The notes: generated from the letters alone by a model not told the origin. A stretch of 64,000 nucleotides of DNA from Bordetella genomosp. 2 (GCF_002261345.1 NZ_NEVT01000003.1:744001-808000); one strand, 5' to 3'. Shown: positions 36,788 to 47,360, counted from the first letter of the stretch. Program-made: numbers and translations.

Positions 36788-37779
36788 TTATTGTACGGGC
36801 ATCGCCGCGCGCGCCCGCCGCCGCTGCGCCAGCGCCTGCCATTCGCCCACGATGCCGCGGCGGAAGGCCAGCACGCAGACGACGAAGATCAGGCCGATCA
36901 CGATGGTGACCGATTCGCCGAGCCGCAGGAACCAGTTGTTGCCGGTGAGCTCCGCCATGAAGCGGCCGAAGTCGCCGACCTTGTTCTCGAGCAGCACCAC
37001 GATGAAGGCGCCGAGGATCGGCCCGGTCAGGGTCCCGAGGCCGCCGATCAGCGTCATCAAGATGACCAGTCCCGACATCTGCCAGGTGGCGTCGGACAGG
37101 GTGGCGGATACGAACACCAGCGTCTTGGTGGCGCCGGCCAGTCCGGCGATGGCGGCGGACAGCACGAAGGCCAGCAGCTTGAAGCGGTCCACGTCGTAGC
37201 CCAGCGAGAGGGTGCGCGGCTCGTTCTCGCGCAGCGCCTTGAGCACCTGCCCGAAGGGCGAATGCACCGTGCGCCAGATAATGAAATAGCCCAGCGCGAA
37301 GACCGCCATCACCAGGTAATACAGGTTCAGGTCGCTGCGCAGGTCGATGAAGCCCAGCAGCGTGCCGCGCGGCACCCGCTGCAGGCCGTCTTCGCCGCCG
37401 GTGAATTCCGCTTGCAGGAAGAAGAAGAAAACCATCTGCGCCAGCGCCAGGGTGATCATGGCGAAGTAGATGCCGCTGCGCCGGATGGCCAGCAGGCCCA
37501 TTGCGAGGCCCAGCAGCGCCGCAACCAGCACGCCGAACAGCAGGCCCAGCTCGGTGGGGAAGCCCCATACTTTCAGCGCATGGCCGGCCGCATAGGCGGC
37601 GCTGCCCAGGAACGCGGCGTGGCCGAACGACAGCAGGCCGGTGAAGCCCAGCAGCAGGTTGAACGCGCAGGCGAACAGCGCATAGCACATGACCTTCATG
37701 GCGAAGATCGGATAGACGCCGATGAACGGCAGGATGGCCACGATGATGGCCGCTGCGGCATAGCTGACAAGTTGGCGGT

Positions 37780-37783
<4 letters not shown>
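36788..37783 (-). CDS. livM: HAAT-type ABC transporter permease LivM (third system)
   Basis: 331 aa. LivM-family permease with about nine membrane segments: NLLLGFTGLLSFGHAAFLGSAAYAAGH, IRRSGIYFAMITLALAQMVFFFF, VHSPFGQVLKALRENEPRTLSLGYDVDRFKL and LIGGLGTLTGPILGAFIVVLLE. The start at 37783 overlaps the LivH stop by 4 bases. Confidence 0.93.
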
Positions 37784-38667
<884 letters not shown>

Positions 38668-38759
38668 GTCGGGAGAATCCTGCGCGTTCGGATGGATGCG
38701 TGCCGGTTCGCGGCGCGGCCCGGCCGGATCGGCACGGGCGCGCCGGAAGCTTCAGCGGA

Positions 38760-39974
38760 TTACTTCTTGAAGACCTTGCAGGTCGATTCCGAGGGCTTGG
38801 TGTAGACCTCGTCGCCGGGCAGGGTTGCCACGACCTTGTAGTAGTCCCACGGGCCCTTGGATTCTTCGGGCGTCTTGACCTGCATGAGGTACATGTCGTG
38901 GATCATGCGGCCGTCTTCGCGCACATAGCCGCCCTGGGCGAAGAAGTCGTTGATCTTGTTCGACTTCATCCACTTCATGAGCGCGTCGCCGTCGTCGGTG
39001 CCGGTTTCTTTCACGCCTTTCAGGTAGAACGACACGGAGGAATAGTCGCCCGCCTGCAGCATGGACGGCTTGCGACCGACCTTCTCTTCGAATTTCTTGG
39101 CCCAGGCGCGCGAGGCGTCGGAGTGGTCCCAGTACCAGCCGGTGGTCAGGTACATGTTCTGCGTGGTCTTGAGCCCCAGCGAGTGCACGTCGTTGATGAA
39201 GACCAGCAGGCCGGCCATCTTCATGGTCTGCGTCACGCCGAACTCATTGGCGGCCTTGATCGAGTTGATGGTGTCGCCGCCGGCGTTGGCCAGGCCGAGG
39301 ATCTGGGCGCCCGAGGCCTGCGCCTGCAGCAGGAACGACGAGAAGTCGGCCGTCGACAGCGGCGCCCGCACCGCGCCCTTGATCTCGCCGCCGTTGGCCT
39401 TCACCACCGCGGTGGTATCGCGCTCCAGCGCGTGGCCGAAGGCGTAGTCGGCGGTCAGGAAGAACCAGGTCTTGCCGCCGTTCTTCACCACCGCCGAGCC
39501 GGTGCCGCGCGCCAGCGCCACCGTATCGTAGGCATAGTGCACGGTATAGGGCGTACATTGCGCGTTGGTCAGGTCCGAGGCGCCCGGGCCGATGGCGATG
39601 AAGGGTTTTTTCTTCTCGGCCGCCACGGCCGCCATGGCCAGGTTGGTGGCCGAGTTGGTGCCGCCCACCAGCATGTCCAGGCCCTCCTGGTCGAACCACT
39701 CGCGCGCGCGGCTGGAAGCGATGTCGGCCTTGTTCTGGTGGTCGGCGGTGACCAGCTCGATCTTCTTGCCGTTGATCGCGCCGCCCGCGTCGGCGATCGC
39801 CATGCGGATGGCCTCGACGCCGGCCGGGCCGTCGATGTCGGAATACACGCCCGACATGTCCGTGATGAAACCGATGCGGATGACGTCGCCGGAGATGCCC
39901 TGCGCCTGGGCGGGTAGCCCGGCAAATCCCAGGCCGGCCAGGGCCAGCGCGGCAGTGATGTGATGCAGCTTCAT
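38760..39974 (-). CDS. HAAT-type ABC transporter periplasmic binding protein (third system)
   Basis: 404 aa. Signal peptide residues 1-24 (GLPAQA-QGISG). Peripla_BP_6 fold: IRIGFITDMSGVYSDIDGPAGVEAIRMAI, VGGTNSATNLAMAAVAAEKKKPFI and TWFFLTADYAFGHALERDT. Proteins with SDIDGPAG at this place are often annotated as amide- or urea-type receptors, so leucine is not assured. It lies between livF upstream and livH downstream, an unusual position. Confidence 0.91.
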   Translation of the reverse strand: MKLHHITAALALAGLGFAGLPAQAQGISGDVIRIGFITDMSGVYSDIDGPAGVEAIRMAIADAGGAINGKKIELVTADHQNKADIASSRAREWFDQEGLDMLVGGTNSATNLAMAAVAAEKKKPFIAIGPGASDLTNAQCTPYTVHYAYDTVALARGTGSAVVKNGGKTWFFLTADYAFGHALERDTTAVVKANGGEIKGAVRAPLSTADFSSFLLQAQASGAQILGLANAGGDTINSIKAANEFGVTQTMKMAGLLVFINDVHSLGLKTTQNMYLTTGWYWDHSDASRAWAKKFEEKVGRKPSMLQAGDYSSVSFYLKGVKETGTDDGDALMKWMKSNKINDFFAQGGYVREDGRMIHDMYLMQVKTPEESKGPWDYYKVVATLPGDEVYTKPSESTCKVFKK

Positions 39975-40030
39975 GGGATGACTCCTCGCTTCTCTGTGGG
40001 GTGCCGTTGGTGCGGCGGATGACAGGATTC

Positions 40031-40747
40031 CTATACGCCCAGCAATTCGTTGAGCGTATCCTGCTTCTGTTGAAGTTCGCTGGCTTCGAAATGCTCGACG
40101 ATCTGGCCGTGCTCCATGACATAGAAGCGGTCGGACAGCGGCGCGGCGAAGCGGAAATTCTGCTCGACCATGACGATGGTGTAGCCGCGCTGCTTCAGCG
40201 CGGTGATCATGCGCGCGAGCGCCTGCACGATGACCGGGGCCAGGCCTTCCGATATTTCGTCCAGCAGCAGCAGGTTGGCGCCGGTGCGCAGGATGCGCGC
40301 CACCGCCAGCATCTGCTGCTCGCCGCCCGACAGGCGGGTGCCGGGCGAATTGCGGCGTTCGTGCAGGTTGGGGAACATGTCGTAGATTTCCGCCAGCGAC
40401 ATGCCGCCGCCCAGCGCGCCGCCCACGGCGGGCGGCAGCAGCAGGTTTTCCTCGCACGACAGGCTGGCGAAAATGCCGCGTTCCTCGGGGCAGTAGCCGA
40501 TGCCCAGGTGCGCGATCTTGTAGGTGGGCAGGTCGATGGCTTCCGTGCCATGGATGCGCACCGACCCCTTGCGGCTGCCGGTCAGGCCGAGGATGGCGCG
40601 CAGCGTGGTGGTGCGCCCGGCGCCGTTGCGCCCCAGCAGGGTGACGACTTCGCCCGGCGCGACGCGCATGTCGACGCCGTGGAGGATGTGCGATTCGCCG
40701 TACCAGGCCTGCAGGCCGGAGATTTCCAATGCGGCGGTGGTGCTCAT
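40031..40747 (-). CDS. livF: HAAT-type ABC transporter ATP-binding protein LivF with Arg in Walker A (third system)
   Basis: 238 aa. LivF-like, but the Walker A reads GRNGAGRTT: the invariant lysine is replaced by Arg45 (codon CGC, complement of 40613-40615). Signature LSGGEQQMLAVARIL and VEQNFRFAAPL are intact; Walker B is LLLLDEISEGLAP, with Ile instead of the usual Pro after DE. The Lys-to-Arg change may slow ATP hydrolysis and make this the weak site of the LivF/LivG pair. The frame is otherwise undamaged. It overlaps livG by 4 bases. Confidence 0.92.
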   Translation of the reverse strand: MSTTAALEISGLQAWYGESHILHGVDMRVAPGEVVTLLGRNGAGRTTTLRAILGLTGSRKGSVRIHGTEAIDLPTYKIAHLGIGYCPEERGIFASLSCEENLLLPPAVGGALGGGMSLAEIYDMFPNLHERRNSPGTRLSGGEQQMLAVARILRTGANLLLLDEISEGLAPVIVQALARMITALKQRGYTIVMVEQNFRFAAPLSDRFYVMEHGQIVEHFEASELQQKQDTLNELLGV

Positions 40748-41517
40748 GCGTGCGCTCCCTGCAGTTCCCCCTCGGTAGTTCCCATGTAGGCCTGCATGAC
40801 GGCGGGATGGCGCGACACTTCGGCGTAGGGGCCTTCGGCCAGCACCGAACCGCGCGCCAGCACGGTGATGGTGTCGGCGATGGAGGACACCACGTTCATG
40901 TTGTGTTCGACCATCAGGATGGTGCGGCCCTGGCCCACCCGCTTGATCAGTTGCGTGACGCGGTCGACGTCCTCGTGGCCCATGCCCTGGGTGGGTTCGT
41001 CCAGCAGCATCAGTTCGGGTTCCATGGCCAGCGTGGTGGCGATCTCGAGGGCGCGCTTGCGGCCATACGGCAGGTTGATGGTGGTCTCGTCGGCGAAAGC
41101 GGCCAGGTCGACCTGTTCGAGCAGGTCGCGCGCGGCCGGGTCGAGGCTGGCCAGCCGCTTTTCGCTTTTCCAGAAGTGAAACGACAGGCCGGTCTTGCGC
41201 TGCAATCCGATGCGCACGTTTTCCAGCACGGTCAGGTGCGGGAACACGGCCGAGATCTGGAACGAGCGGATGATGCCGCGCCGCGCGATCTGGGCGGGAC
41301 GTTCGCCGGTGATGTCGATGCCGTTGTAGACGATGCGGCCGGAGGTGGGCGCCAGGAATTTCGTCAGCAAGTTGAAGCAGGTGGTCTTGCCCGCGCCGTT
41401 GGGGCCGATCAGGGCATGGATGTGGCCGCGCTTGACACGCAGGTCGACCCCGTTGACCGCGACGAAGCCGCGAAACTCTTTCGTGAGGCCTTTTGTCTCC
41501 AGGATAATGTCATCCAT
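40744..41517 (-). CDS. livG: HAAT-type ABC transporter ATP-binding protein LivG (third system)
   Basis: 257 aa. Walker A GPNGAGKTT with the normal lysine, signature region LPYGRKRALEIATTLA, Walker B LMLLDEPTQGMGHEDV and VEHNMNVVSS. First gene of the third transporter, an order (livG-livF-binding protein-livH-livM) different from the two other systems in this window. Its promoter must lie in 41518-41660. Confidence 0.94.
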   Translation of the reverse strand: MDDIILETKGLTKEFRGFVAVNGVDLRVKRGHIHALIGPNGAGKTTCFNLLTKFLAPTSGRIVYNGIDITGERPAQIARRGIIRSFQISAVFPHLTVLENVRIGLQRKTGLSFHFWKSEKRLASLDPAARDLLEQVDLAAFADETTINLPYGRKRALEIATTLAMEPELMLLDEPTQGMGHEDVDRVTQLIKRVGQGRTILMVEHNMNVVSSIADTITVLARGSVLAEGPYAEVSRHPAVMQAYMGTTEGELQGAHA

Positions 41518-41622
41518 GTCCGCGGTACCGCCCAGGGATTTTTTTTAAGAGTTGCCGGCGAGTATGCGGACCTATCCCCCAAAATGCCATGAGGGTTTTT
41601 CATAGGTATTGCGCTGCGGCAT

Positions 41623-41652
41623 GCGACATTGTCGGGCGGCCGACAATGTCGC
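41623..41652. promoter_or_regulatory. Perfect 13-bp inverted repeat between nth and livG
   Basis: GCGACATTGTCGG (41623-41635) and its exact complement (41640-41652) around a GCGG loop, 13 bases after the nth stop on the same strand. No U-tract follows on the minus strand, so it could be a non-canonical terminator for nth or an operator for livG. Confidence 0.6.
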
Positions 41653-41665
41653 GGGGAATCCCTGT

Positions 41666-42301
41666 TCAGGGCAGGGTTTTCTGCTTGTATTCGCACAGGT
41701 CCGCAATGCCGCACTGCGGGCATTTCGGCTTGCGCGCCACGCAGACGTAGCGGCCATGCAGGATCAGCCAGTGGTGGGCGTCCTGCATGTATTCAGCCGG
41801 TACGAATTTTTCCAGTTTGTGTTCGACTTCCAGCACGTTCTTGCCGGGCGCGATGCCGGTGCGGTTCGAGACGCGGAAAATATGGGTGTCGACCGCCATG
41901 GTCGGCTGGCCGAACGCCGTGTTCAGGACCACATTGGCGGTCTTGCGGCCGACCCCTGGCAGCGCTTCCAGCGCCTCGCGCGAGGGCGGCACTTCGCCGC
42001 CGTGGCGTTCGATCAACAGCCTGCAGGTGGCGATCGCGTTCTTGGCCTTGGTGCGGTACAGGCCGATGGTCTTGATGTACTCGGCCAGGCCTTCCTCGCC
42101 CAGCTCGAGCATGGCTTGCGGGGTGCCGTAGCGCGGGAAGAACTTGCGCGTGGCCAGGTTGACCGACTTGTCGGTGGCCTGCGCCGACAGCAGCACCGCG
42201 ATCAGCAACTGGAACGGCGTGTCGTACTCCAGTTCGGTGGTCGGGTGCGGATTGGCGGCCTGCAGGCGGGCAAAGATGGCGCGTCGTTTGGTGGCGTTCA
42301 T
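41666..42301 (-). CDS. nth: Endonuclease III
   Basis: 211 aa. DNA glycosylase/AP lyase for oxidised pyrimidines. Helix-hairpin-helix [13 protein letters not shown] with the catalytic Lys, catalytic Asp in [13 protein letters not shown], and the C-terminal [4Fe-4S] ligands C-x6-C-x2-C-x5-C in [17 protein letters not shown]. The ATG at 42301 overlaps the rnfB stop by 4 bases. In enterobacteria nth is likewise the last gene of the rnf operon. Confidence 0.97.
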   Translation of the reverse strand: MNATKRRAIFARLQAANPHPTTELEYDTPFQLLIAVLLSAQATDKSVNLATRKFFPRYGTPQAMLELGEEGLAEYIKTIGLYRTKAKNAIATCRLLIERHGGEVPPSREALEALPGVGRKTANVVLNTAFGQPTMAVDTHIFRVSNRTGIAPGKNVLEVEHKLEKFVPAEYMQDAHHWLILHGRYVCVARKPKCPQCGIADLCEYKQKTLP

Positions 42302-42936
42302 GTGGCGGGGGAAGTGCGGCGGGCCCGGGCGCGCGCCAGGGCCGACTCGATGGCGGCGCGCTTGCGCGCCTCGTCGTCGGGCCGGCCGGCGGCCGGCGGC
42401 GGTGCGGGCGGGGTATCGGCGGCCGCGGTCAGGCGCATGTTGTCGGCGGTTTCGCGCGCCAGGCGTTCCTGGCGGGCCCGATGGCGCTCGCGCGCGGCTT
42501 GCGCATCGGCCGCCGTCCAGGCGCGGCCGGCCGGCACCATGGCGATACAGTCGACGGGACAGGGCGCCACGCACAGATCGCAGCCCGTGCACCAGTCGGC
42601 CAGCACGGTGTGCATGCGCTTGTTGGCGCCCACGATGGCGTCGACCGGACAGGCGCGGATGCACAGCGTGCAGCCGATGCAGTGGGCCTCGTCGATGTGC
42701 GCCACCGTCAGCGGGCCGGGCGCGCCGCGCGACAGGTCCAGCGGCAGCGTGGCGGTGTCGAGCAGGTCGGCCAGCGCCGCGATGCCTGCGTCGCCGCCCG
42801 GCGGGCAGCGGTTGATCGGCGCGGCGCCGTCGGCAATGGCCTGGGCATACGGCCGGCAGCCGTCATAGCCGCATTTGGTGCACTGCGTCTGCGGCAGCAG
42901 GGCATCGATGCGGTCGGCAAGGGAAAGACAGGACAT
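42298..42936 (-). CDS. rnfB: RnfB-like iron-sulfur protein
   Basis: 212 aa. An N-terminal Fe-S domain with [13 protein letters not shown] and NRCPPGG (cysteines at about 19, 22, 27, 44), then two [4Fe-4S] ferredoxin motifs [12 protein letters not shown] and [12 protein letters not shown], then a charged helical tail. RnfB feeds electrons into the Rnf membrane complex, but here the N-terminal membrane anchor of classical RnfB is missing and no rnfACDGE genes surround it. It may act as a soluble donor. Only nth is coupled to it. Confidence 0.88.
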   Translation of the reverse strand: MSCLSLADRIDALLPQTQCTKCGYDGCRPYAQAIADGAAPINRCPPGGDAGIAALADLLDTATLPLDLSRGAPGPLTVAHIDEAHCIGCTLCIRACPVDAIVGANKRMHTVLADWCTGCDLCVAPCPVDCIAMVPAGRAWTAADAQAARERHRARQERLARETADNMRLTAAADTPPAPPPAAGRPDDEARKRAAIESALARARARRTSPAT

Positions 42937-42960
42937 GGCGGGTGAAGCGGGGGCGGGCCG

Positions 42961-42979
42961 GCGGGCCCATGGGGCCCGC
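42961..42979 (-). terminator. Possible terminator hairpin after phaZ
   Basis: An 8-bp GC stem GCGGGCCC / GGGCCCGC with a 3-base loop just beyond the stop of the depolymerase gene. There is no U-tract. Confidence 0.35.
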
Positions 42980-42984
42980 GGGCG

Positions 42985-44199
42985 CTACGCCTGGCGGATG
43001 AATTCGGCGATTTTAGGACAGATCATCTCGCGCCAGCGGCGGCCCGAGAAAATGCCGTAATGACCGCAGCCCGCCGCCGTGTAGTGGCGCTTGCGGGCGG
43101 TCGGGATGCCGCGGCACAGCCCGATGGCGGCGCGGGTCTGGCCCTGTCCGGAGATGTCGTCGAGCTCGCCTTCGATGGTCAGCAGCGCGACGTCCTTGAT
43201 GTCGGCCGGACGCACCGGCTCGCCATCGACCTGCCAGGTGCCGTTGGGCAGCTGGAATTCCTGGAAGACCATGCGGATGGTGTCCAGGTAGAACTCGGCC
43301 GGCATGTCGAGCACGGCGTTGTACTCGTCATAGAAGCGCCGGTGCGCCGCCGCGTCGCCGTCATCGCCGCGCAGCAGGTCCAGGTAGAAATCGTAGTGGG
43401 ACTTCAGATGCCGGTCGGGGTTCATGGCGACGAAGCCGGCATGCTGCAGGAAGCCCGGGTAGACGCGCCGGCCGGCGCCGGGGTAGCGCGCCGGCACCGT
43501 GTCGATGAGCTGTTTCTCGAACCAGCTGTAGGGCTTGGTGGTGGCCAGGCGGTTCACCTGGGTGGGCGACTGGCGCGGGTCGATGGGGCCGCCCATCATC
43601 ACCATGCTGCGCGGCCGCGCCGGATCGCCGGCCGAAGCCATCAGCGAGATCGCCGCCAGCACCGGCACGGTGGGCTGGCACACCGAGATGACATGCGTGT
43701 CGGGGCCCGGGTGGCGCAGGAAGTCCTGGATGTAGCGGACATAGTCGTTCAGGTGGAACGGGCCCGCCGAGGCCGGCACCATGCGGGCATCGACCCAGTC
43801 GGTGACGTAGACGTCGTGCGCCGGCAGCAGCGCGCGCACGGTGTCGCGCAGCAGGGTCGCATGGTGGCCCGACAGCGGCGCCACCAACAGCACGCGGGGG
43901 TCGGCGCGCCGGGCGGCGCGCTGGAAATGCAGCAGCCGACAGAACGGCAGGTCGTGGGCCACCGTTTCGGTGACGCGCACATCCTCGCCGTCGATGCGCG
44001 TGGACGGCAGGTTCCAGAGCGGCTTGTGGTATTCCTTGCCGAGCCGGTGCATGAGCTCGCAACCGGCCGCCAGCTGGCGCGACAGCGGCGTGTACGCCAG
44101 CGGGCTGTAGGGGCTGGAAAACAGCTGCGAACCAGCGTCGGTGAATGCGGCGAAGGGCGTCAGGAAGGCCCGCTGCATTTCATGCAAGTGGTACAGCAT
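42985..44199 (-). CDS. phaZ: Intracellular polyhydroxyalkanoate depolymerase
   Basis: 404 aa. Breaks down stored PHA granules inside the cell. The family sequence runs MLYHLHEMQRAFLTPF, VLLVAPLSGHHATLLRDTVRALLPAHDVYVTDW and HVISVCQPTVPVLAAISLM, where the Cys of VCQPT is the nucleophile in place of the lipase-box serine. It has ITIEGELDDISGQGQT with the acid and YTAAGCGHYGIFSGRRW with the His. No signal peptide, consistent with an intracellular enzyme. No PHA synthase is in the window. Confidence 0.93.
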   Translation of the reverse strand: MLYHLHEMQRAFLTPFAAFTDAGSQLFSSPYSPLAYTPLSRQLAAGCELMHRLGKEYHKPLWNLPSTRIDGEDVRVTETVAHDLPFCRLLHFQRAARRADPRVLLVAPLSGHHATLLRDTVRALLPAHDVYVTDWVDARMVPASAGPFHLNDYVRYIQDFLRHPGPDTHVISVCQPTVPVLAAISLMASAGDPARPRSMVMMGGPIDPRQSPTQVNRLATTKPYSWFEKQLIDTVPARYPGAGRRVYPGFLQHAGFVAMNPDRHLKSHYDFYLDLLRGDDGDAAAHRRFYDEYNAVLDMPAEFYLDTIRMVFQEFQLPNGTWQVDGEPVRPADIKDVALLTIEGELDDISGQGQTRAAIGLCRGIPTARKRHYTAAGCGHYGIFSGRRWREMICPKIAEFIRQA

Positions 44200-44335
44200 G
44201 GGGCGAGAGTCCTCTGGGAGCTGGAATGATTATTACCGGCGCGTGTAAGGATATATCCAATTCGTCTAGCGAACCGGTACCAATCGGGCCAATTCTGTTG
44301 TGAAAATGCGACCGCGACGCGCCGGCAGGCCCGCG

Positions 44336-45133
44336 TTACCAGTAATTTTCGACCGCCAGGTTGCCCGGGATGCCGCGCCGCCCGGGCGCGAATCCGCGGC
44401 CGGCCAGCAGTTTGCGGGCGTCGGCCAGCATGGCGGGGTTGCCGCACAGCATGATCTTGGAGCGTTCCGGGTCGAGGGTCTCGCCGGCCAGGCGCTCGAG
44501 CCCGCCATCGGCGATGAGGCTGGTCAGGCGCGCCTGCGGGGCGCCTGGCAGGGCCTCGCGCGTGGCGACGGGCAGGTAGACGAGCTTGCGCGGGTCTTCC
44601 TGGAAATACCGGGCGTAGGCCGGCTGGCGGTGCCATTGCAGGATCTCGTCGCGGTACGCCAGTTCCTGGGCCGTGCGCACGCCGTGGACCAGGATGATGC
44701 GCCGGAAGGCCTGCCAGGTGGCGGGATCGCGCAGAATGGACAGGTAGGCCGACAGGCCCGTGCCGGTGGCCAGCAGCCACAAATCGCCGCCCTGGGCGAA
44801 GCGGTCGATGGTCAGGAAGCCGAAGGGGTTTTTCTCGACGTACAGCGCGTCGCCCGGCTGCAGGCGGGCCATGCGCGGGCTGAAGAGGCCCTCGGGCACC
44901 ACGATGGAATAGAACTCGAGGCCTTCTTCGTGCGGGGCGGACACCATGGAATAGGCGCGCCACAGCGTGGGCGGGCCGTCCGGGTCGTCGGCGCCGGGCA
45001 GGCCCACGCGGGCGAACTGGCCGGCCTGGAACTGGAACGCCGGGTCACGGGTCACGCGTAGCGAGAACAGCTTGCCGGGAACCCAGGTCCGCACATCGGT
45101 GACGGTCTGGCGCGTGTATTTGGATTCGGTCAT
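44336..45133 (-). CDS. fpr: Ferredoxin-NADP reductase
   Basis: 265 aa. FAD enzyme that exchanges electrons between NADPH and ferredoxin or flavodoxin. FAD-binding RAYSMVSAPHEE (the RxYS motif), NADP-binding LLATGTGLSAYLSIL, the ILVHGVR strand, LCGNPAML, and the C-terminal aromatic tail ENYW. Probably bacterial subclass I. It follows fdxA by 42 bp on the same strand, the natural electron partner. Confidence 0.95.
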   Translation of the reverse strand: MTESKYTRQTVTDVRTWVPGKLFSLRVTRDPAFQFQAGQFARVGLPGADDPDGPPTLWRAYSMVSAPHEEGLEFYSIVVPEGLFSPRMARLQPGDALYVEKNPFGFLTIDRFAQGGDLWLLATGTGLSAYLSILRDPATWQAFRRIILVHGVRTAQELAYRDEILQWHRQPAYARYFQEDPRKLVYLPVATREALPGAPQARLTSLIADGGLERLAGETLDPERSKIMLCGNPAMLADARKLLAGRGFAPGRRGIPGNLAVENYW

Positions 45134-45175
45134 TAGCTCGGGGCGGGGCGCGCCGTGGCGCGCGGCGCGGCCAGC

Positions 45176-45499
45176 TTATTTTTCCAGGTACTGCAGCTTG
45201 TCCTGCACGCCGTTCCAGTCGTCGGCATCGGGCAGCGGCTTCTTGGCGCGGCTGATGGGAGCGAATTCGGGCGTCAATTCGGCGTTCAGGGCGATGAACT
45301 GGACTTGGTCCTGGGGGACGTCCTCTTCGGCGTAGATGGCGTTGGCCGGGCATTCGGGAATGCAGACCGCGCAATCGATGCACTCGTCGGGGTCGATCAC
45401 CAGGAAGTTGGGGCCTTCACGGAAACAGTCTACGGGGCACACGTCGACGCAATCGGTGTACTTGCACTTGATACAGTTTTCGGTAACGACGTGGGTCAT
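45176..45499 (-). CDS. fdxA: 7Fe-8S ferredoxin FdxA
   Basis: 107 aa. Cysteines [17 protein letters not shown] for the [3Fe-4S] and [4Fe-4S] clusters and [12 protein letters not shown] for the second cluster, with the conserved C-terminal extension of about 50 residues ([25 protein letters not shown]). Soluble electron carrier. Divergent from pncB; co-oriented with fpr. Confidence 0.96.
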   Translation of the reverse strand: MTHVVTENCIKCKYTDCVDVCPVDCFREGPNFLVIDPDECIDCAVCIPECPANAIYAEEDVPQDQVQFIALNAELTPEFAPISRAKKPLPDADDWNGVQDKLQYLEK

Positions 45500-45670
45500 T
45501 CAGGACTCCGGAGACGAGCAACAGCTTTTTGGCCTTTGCAAGATTTTACCCAAATGCGGGCGGGCGGGGCGGCCATAACCCTGGCCCCGGTAGTGCCGTG
45601 GCCGGCCGGGAAGCCGCGTTTGCTTATGCTATGGTGTGAGGAAACGAACCGCGCAACCAACCGCGCCATC

Positions 45671-46846
45671 ATGATAATTACTTCGCTGCTCGACACCGAT
45701 CTGTACAAGTTCAGCATGATGCAGGTGGTGCTGCATCATTTTCCCGCTGCGCAGGTCGAATACCGCTACAAGTGCCGCACGCCCGGCGTGAACCTGCGGC
45801 CCTACCTGGACGAGATCCGGGCCGAGGTGCACGAATTGTGCCAGTTGCGCTTCACCGAAGAGGAACTGCAGTACCTGGGCGATTTGCGCTTCATCAAAAG
45901 TGATTTCGTCGATTTCCTCGGGCTGTTCCACTTGCCCGAGCGCTGCATTTTCATCGGCGAAGGCGATGCGCCGGGCGAGATCGCCATCACGGTGAAAGGG
46001 CCGTGGCTGCATACGATCCTGTTCGAGATCCCGGTGCTGGCCATCGTCAACGAGGTCTATTTCCGCAATACCCGCAAGAATCCCGACTGGGAAGAAGGGC
46101 GCCAGCGCCTGCAGTCCAAGATGCACCTGGTGCTCGACGATCCCGCGCTGGCCGATTTCCGCGTGGCCGAATACGGCACGCGGCGGCGTTTTTCCAAACT
46201 GTGGCACGAAGAGATCGTGTCCACCATGAAAGCCCAGATGGGCGCGCATTTCGCCGGCACCAGCAATGTGCTGCTGGCCATGCGGCACAACGTGCTGCCG
46301 CTGGGCACCATGGGCCACGAGTACCTGCAGGCCTGCCAGGCGCTGGGACCGCGCCTGCGCGACTCCCAGGTCTTCGCGCTGGAAGTGTGGGCCAAGGAAT
46401 ATCGCGGCGACCTCGGCATCGCGCTGTCCGACGTCTACGGCATGGATGCCTTCCTGCGCGATTTCGACATGTATTTCTGCAAGCTGTTCGACGGCGCGCG
46501 CCACGACTCGGGCGATCCCTTCGTATGGGGCGAACGGCTGCTCGAGCACTACCGCAAGAATCGAGTCGACCCGCGCGCCAAGACGCTGGTGTTCTCCGAT
46601 TCGCTGACATTTCCGCGCGCCATCGAGCTGGCCCGCCAGTTCGCCGGCCGCTGCAAGGTGTCGTTCGGCATCGGCACCAACCTGACCAACGACCTGGGCC
46701 ACGAGCCGCTGCAGATCGTGATGAAGATGGTCCGCTGCAACGGCCAGCCGGTCGCCAAGGTGTCCGACGCGCCCGAGAAGACCATGTGCGACGATCCCGC
46801 CTATCTGGCCTATTTGCGCCAGGTCTTCCAATTGCCGCCGGCCTGA
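45671..46846 (+). CDS. pncB: Nicotinate phosphoribosyltransferase
   Basis: 391 aa. Makes nicotinate mononucleotide from nicotinate and PRPP in the NAD salvage pathway, important in bordetellae, which require nicotinic acid. N-terminal [19 protein letters not shown]; catalytic histidine region [42 protein letters not shown]; phosphate-binding [11 protein letters not shown] chose the ATG at 45671 ([10 protein letters not shown]), the family N terminus; the longer frame is an antisense shadow of fdxA. Confidence 0.96.
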   Translation: MIITSLLDTDLYKFSMMQVVLHHFPAAQVEYRYKCRTPGVNLRPYLDEIRAEVHELCQLRFTEEELQYLGDLRFIKSDFVDFLGLFHLPERCIFIGEGDAPGEIAITVKGPWLHTILFEIPVLAIVNEVYFRNTRKNPDWEEGRQRLQSKMHLVLDDPALADFRVAEYGTRRRFSKLWHEEIVSTMKAQMGAHFAGTSNVLLAMRHNVLPLGTMGHEYLQACQALGPRLRDSQVFALEVWAKEYRGDLGIALSDVYGMDAFLRDFDMYFCKLFDGARHDSGDPFVWGERLLEHYRKNRVDPRAKTLVFSDSLTFPRAIELARQFAGRCKVSFGIGTNLTNDLGHEPLQIVMKMVRCNGQPVAKVSDAPEKTMCDDPAYLAYLRQVFQLPPA

Positions 46847-46899
46847 CGGCGCCCCGGTTTCCTTTTCTTTTTGCCAACTGTTCTCTCAGGGGATATTTC

Positions 46900-47253
46900 A
46901 TGAGCAGCATCAAGCGCGTCAATGTGGAAAAACGGCTGTCCGACATGGCCGTGTACAACGGCGTGGCGTACCTGGCCGGCCAGGTGCCCGACGACGCCTC
47001 GCTGGACATGGCCGGCCAGACCGCCCAGGTCCTGGCCACCATCGACCGCCTGCTGGCCGAGGCCGGCACCGACAAGAGCAAGATCCTGATGGCCCAGATC
47101 TTCGTGGCCAACATGAAAGAGTTCGACGCCATGAACCAGGCCTGGGACGCCTGGGTCGCCCCCGGCAATGCGCCGCCGCGCGCCACCGTCGAGGCCCGCC
47201 TGGCGAATCCGGACTACAAGGTGGAGATCGTGGTGACGGCCGCCGTGGCCTGA
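46900..47253 (+). CDS. RidA family protein (YjgF/YER057c)
   Basis: 117 aa. Members deaminate reactive enamine/imine intermediates. N-terminal INVEKRLSDMAVYNGVAYLAGQVPDD, C-terminal NAPPRATVEARLANPDYKVEIVVTAAV with the substrate-binding Arg in PRATVEA. The length is slightly short of classic RidA (128 aa) and it belongs to the YoaB/Rid subgroup that lacks the C-terminal glutamate pattern. ATG at 46900 preceded by GGGGA. Ends at a clear terminator. Confidence 0.88.
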   Translation: MSSIKRVNVEKRLSDMAVYNGVAYLAGQVPDDASLDMAGQTAQVLATIDRLLAEAGTDKSKILMAQIFVANMKEFDAMNQAWDAWVAPGNAPPRATVEARLANPDYKVEIVVTAAVA

Positions 47254-47277
47254 TCGACGCCTCTCCGCATGCTCCAG

Positions 47278-47302
47278 GCCCCCGGTCCTCCGGGGGCTTT
47301 TT
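47278..47302 (+). terminator. Intrinsic terminator after the RidA-family gene
   Basis: GCCCCCGG (47278-47285), loop TCCT, CCGGGGGC (47290-47297), then five Ts (47298-47302). Confidence 0.92.
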
Positions 47303-47333
47303 CATGGCCGGCCAGCTGTCGGCCAGGCGCCCA

Positions 47334-47346
47334 GGTGCCAGACACC
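47334..47346 (+). repeat. GGTGCCAGACACC repeat (cluster copy 1)
   Basis: First of four clustered copies; one C/T difference from the consensus. Confidence 0.75.
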
Positions 47347-47360
47347 CCTCCGCGTGCCCA

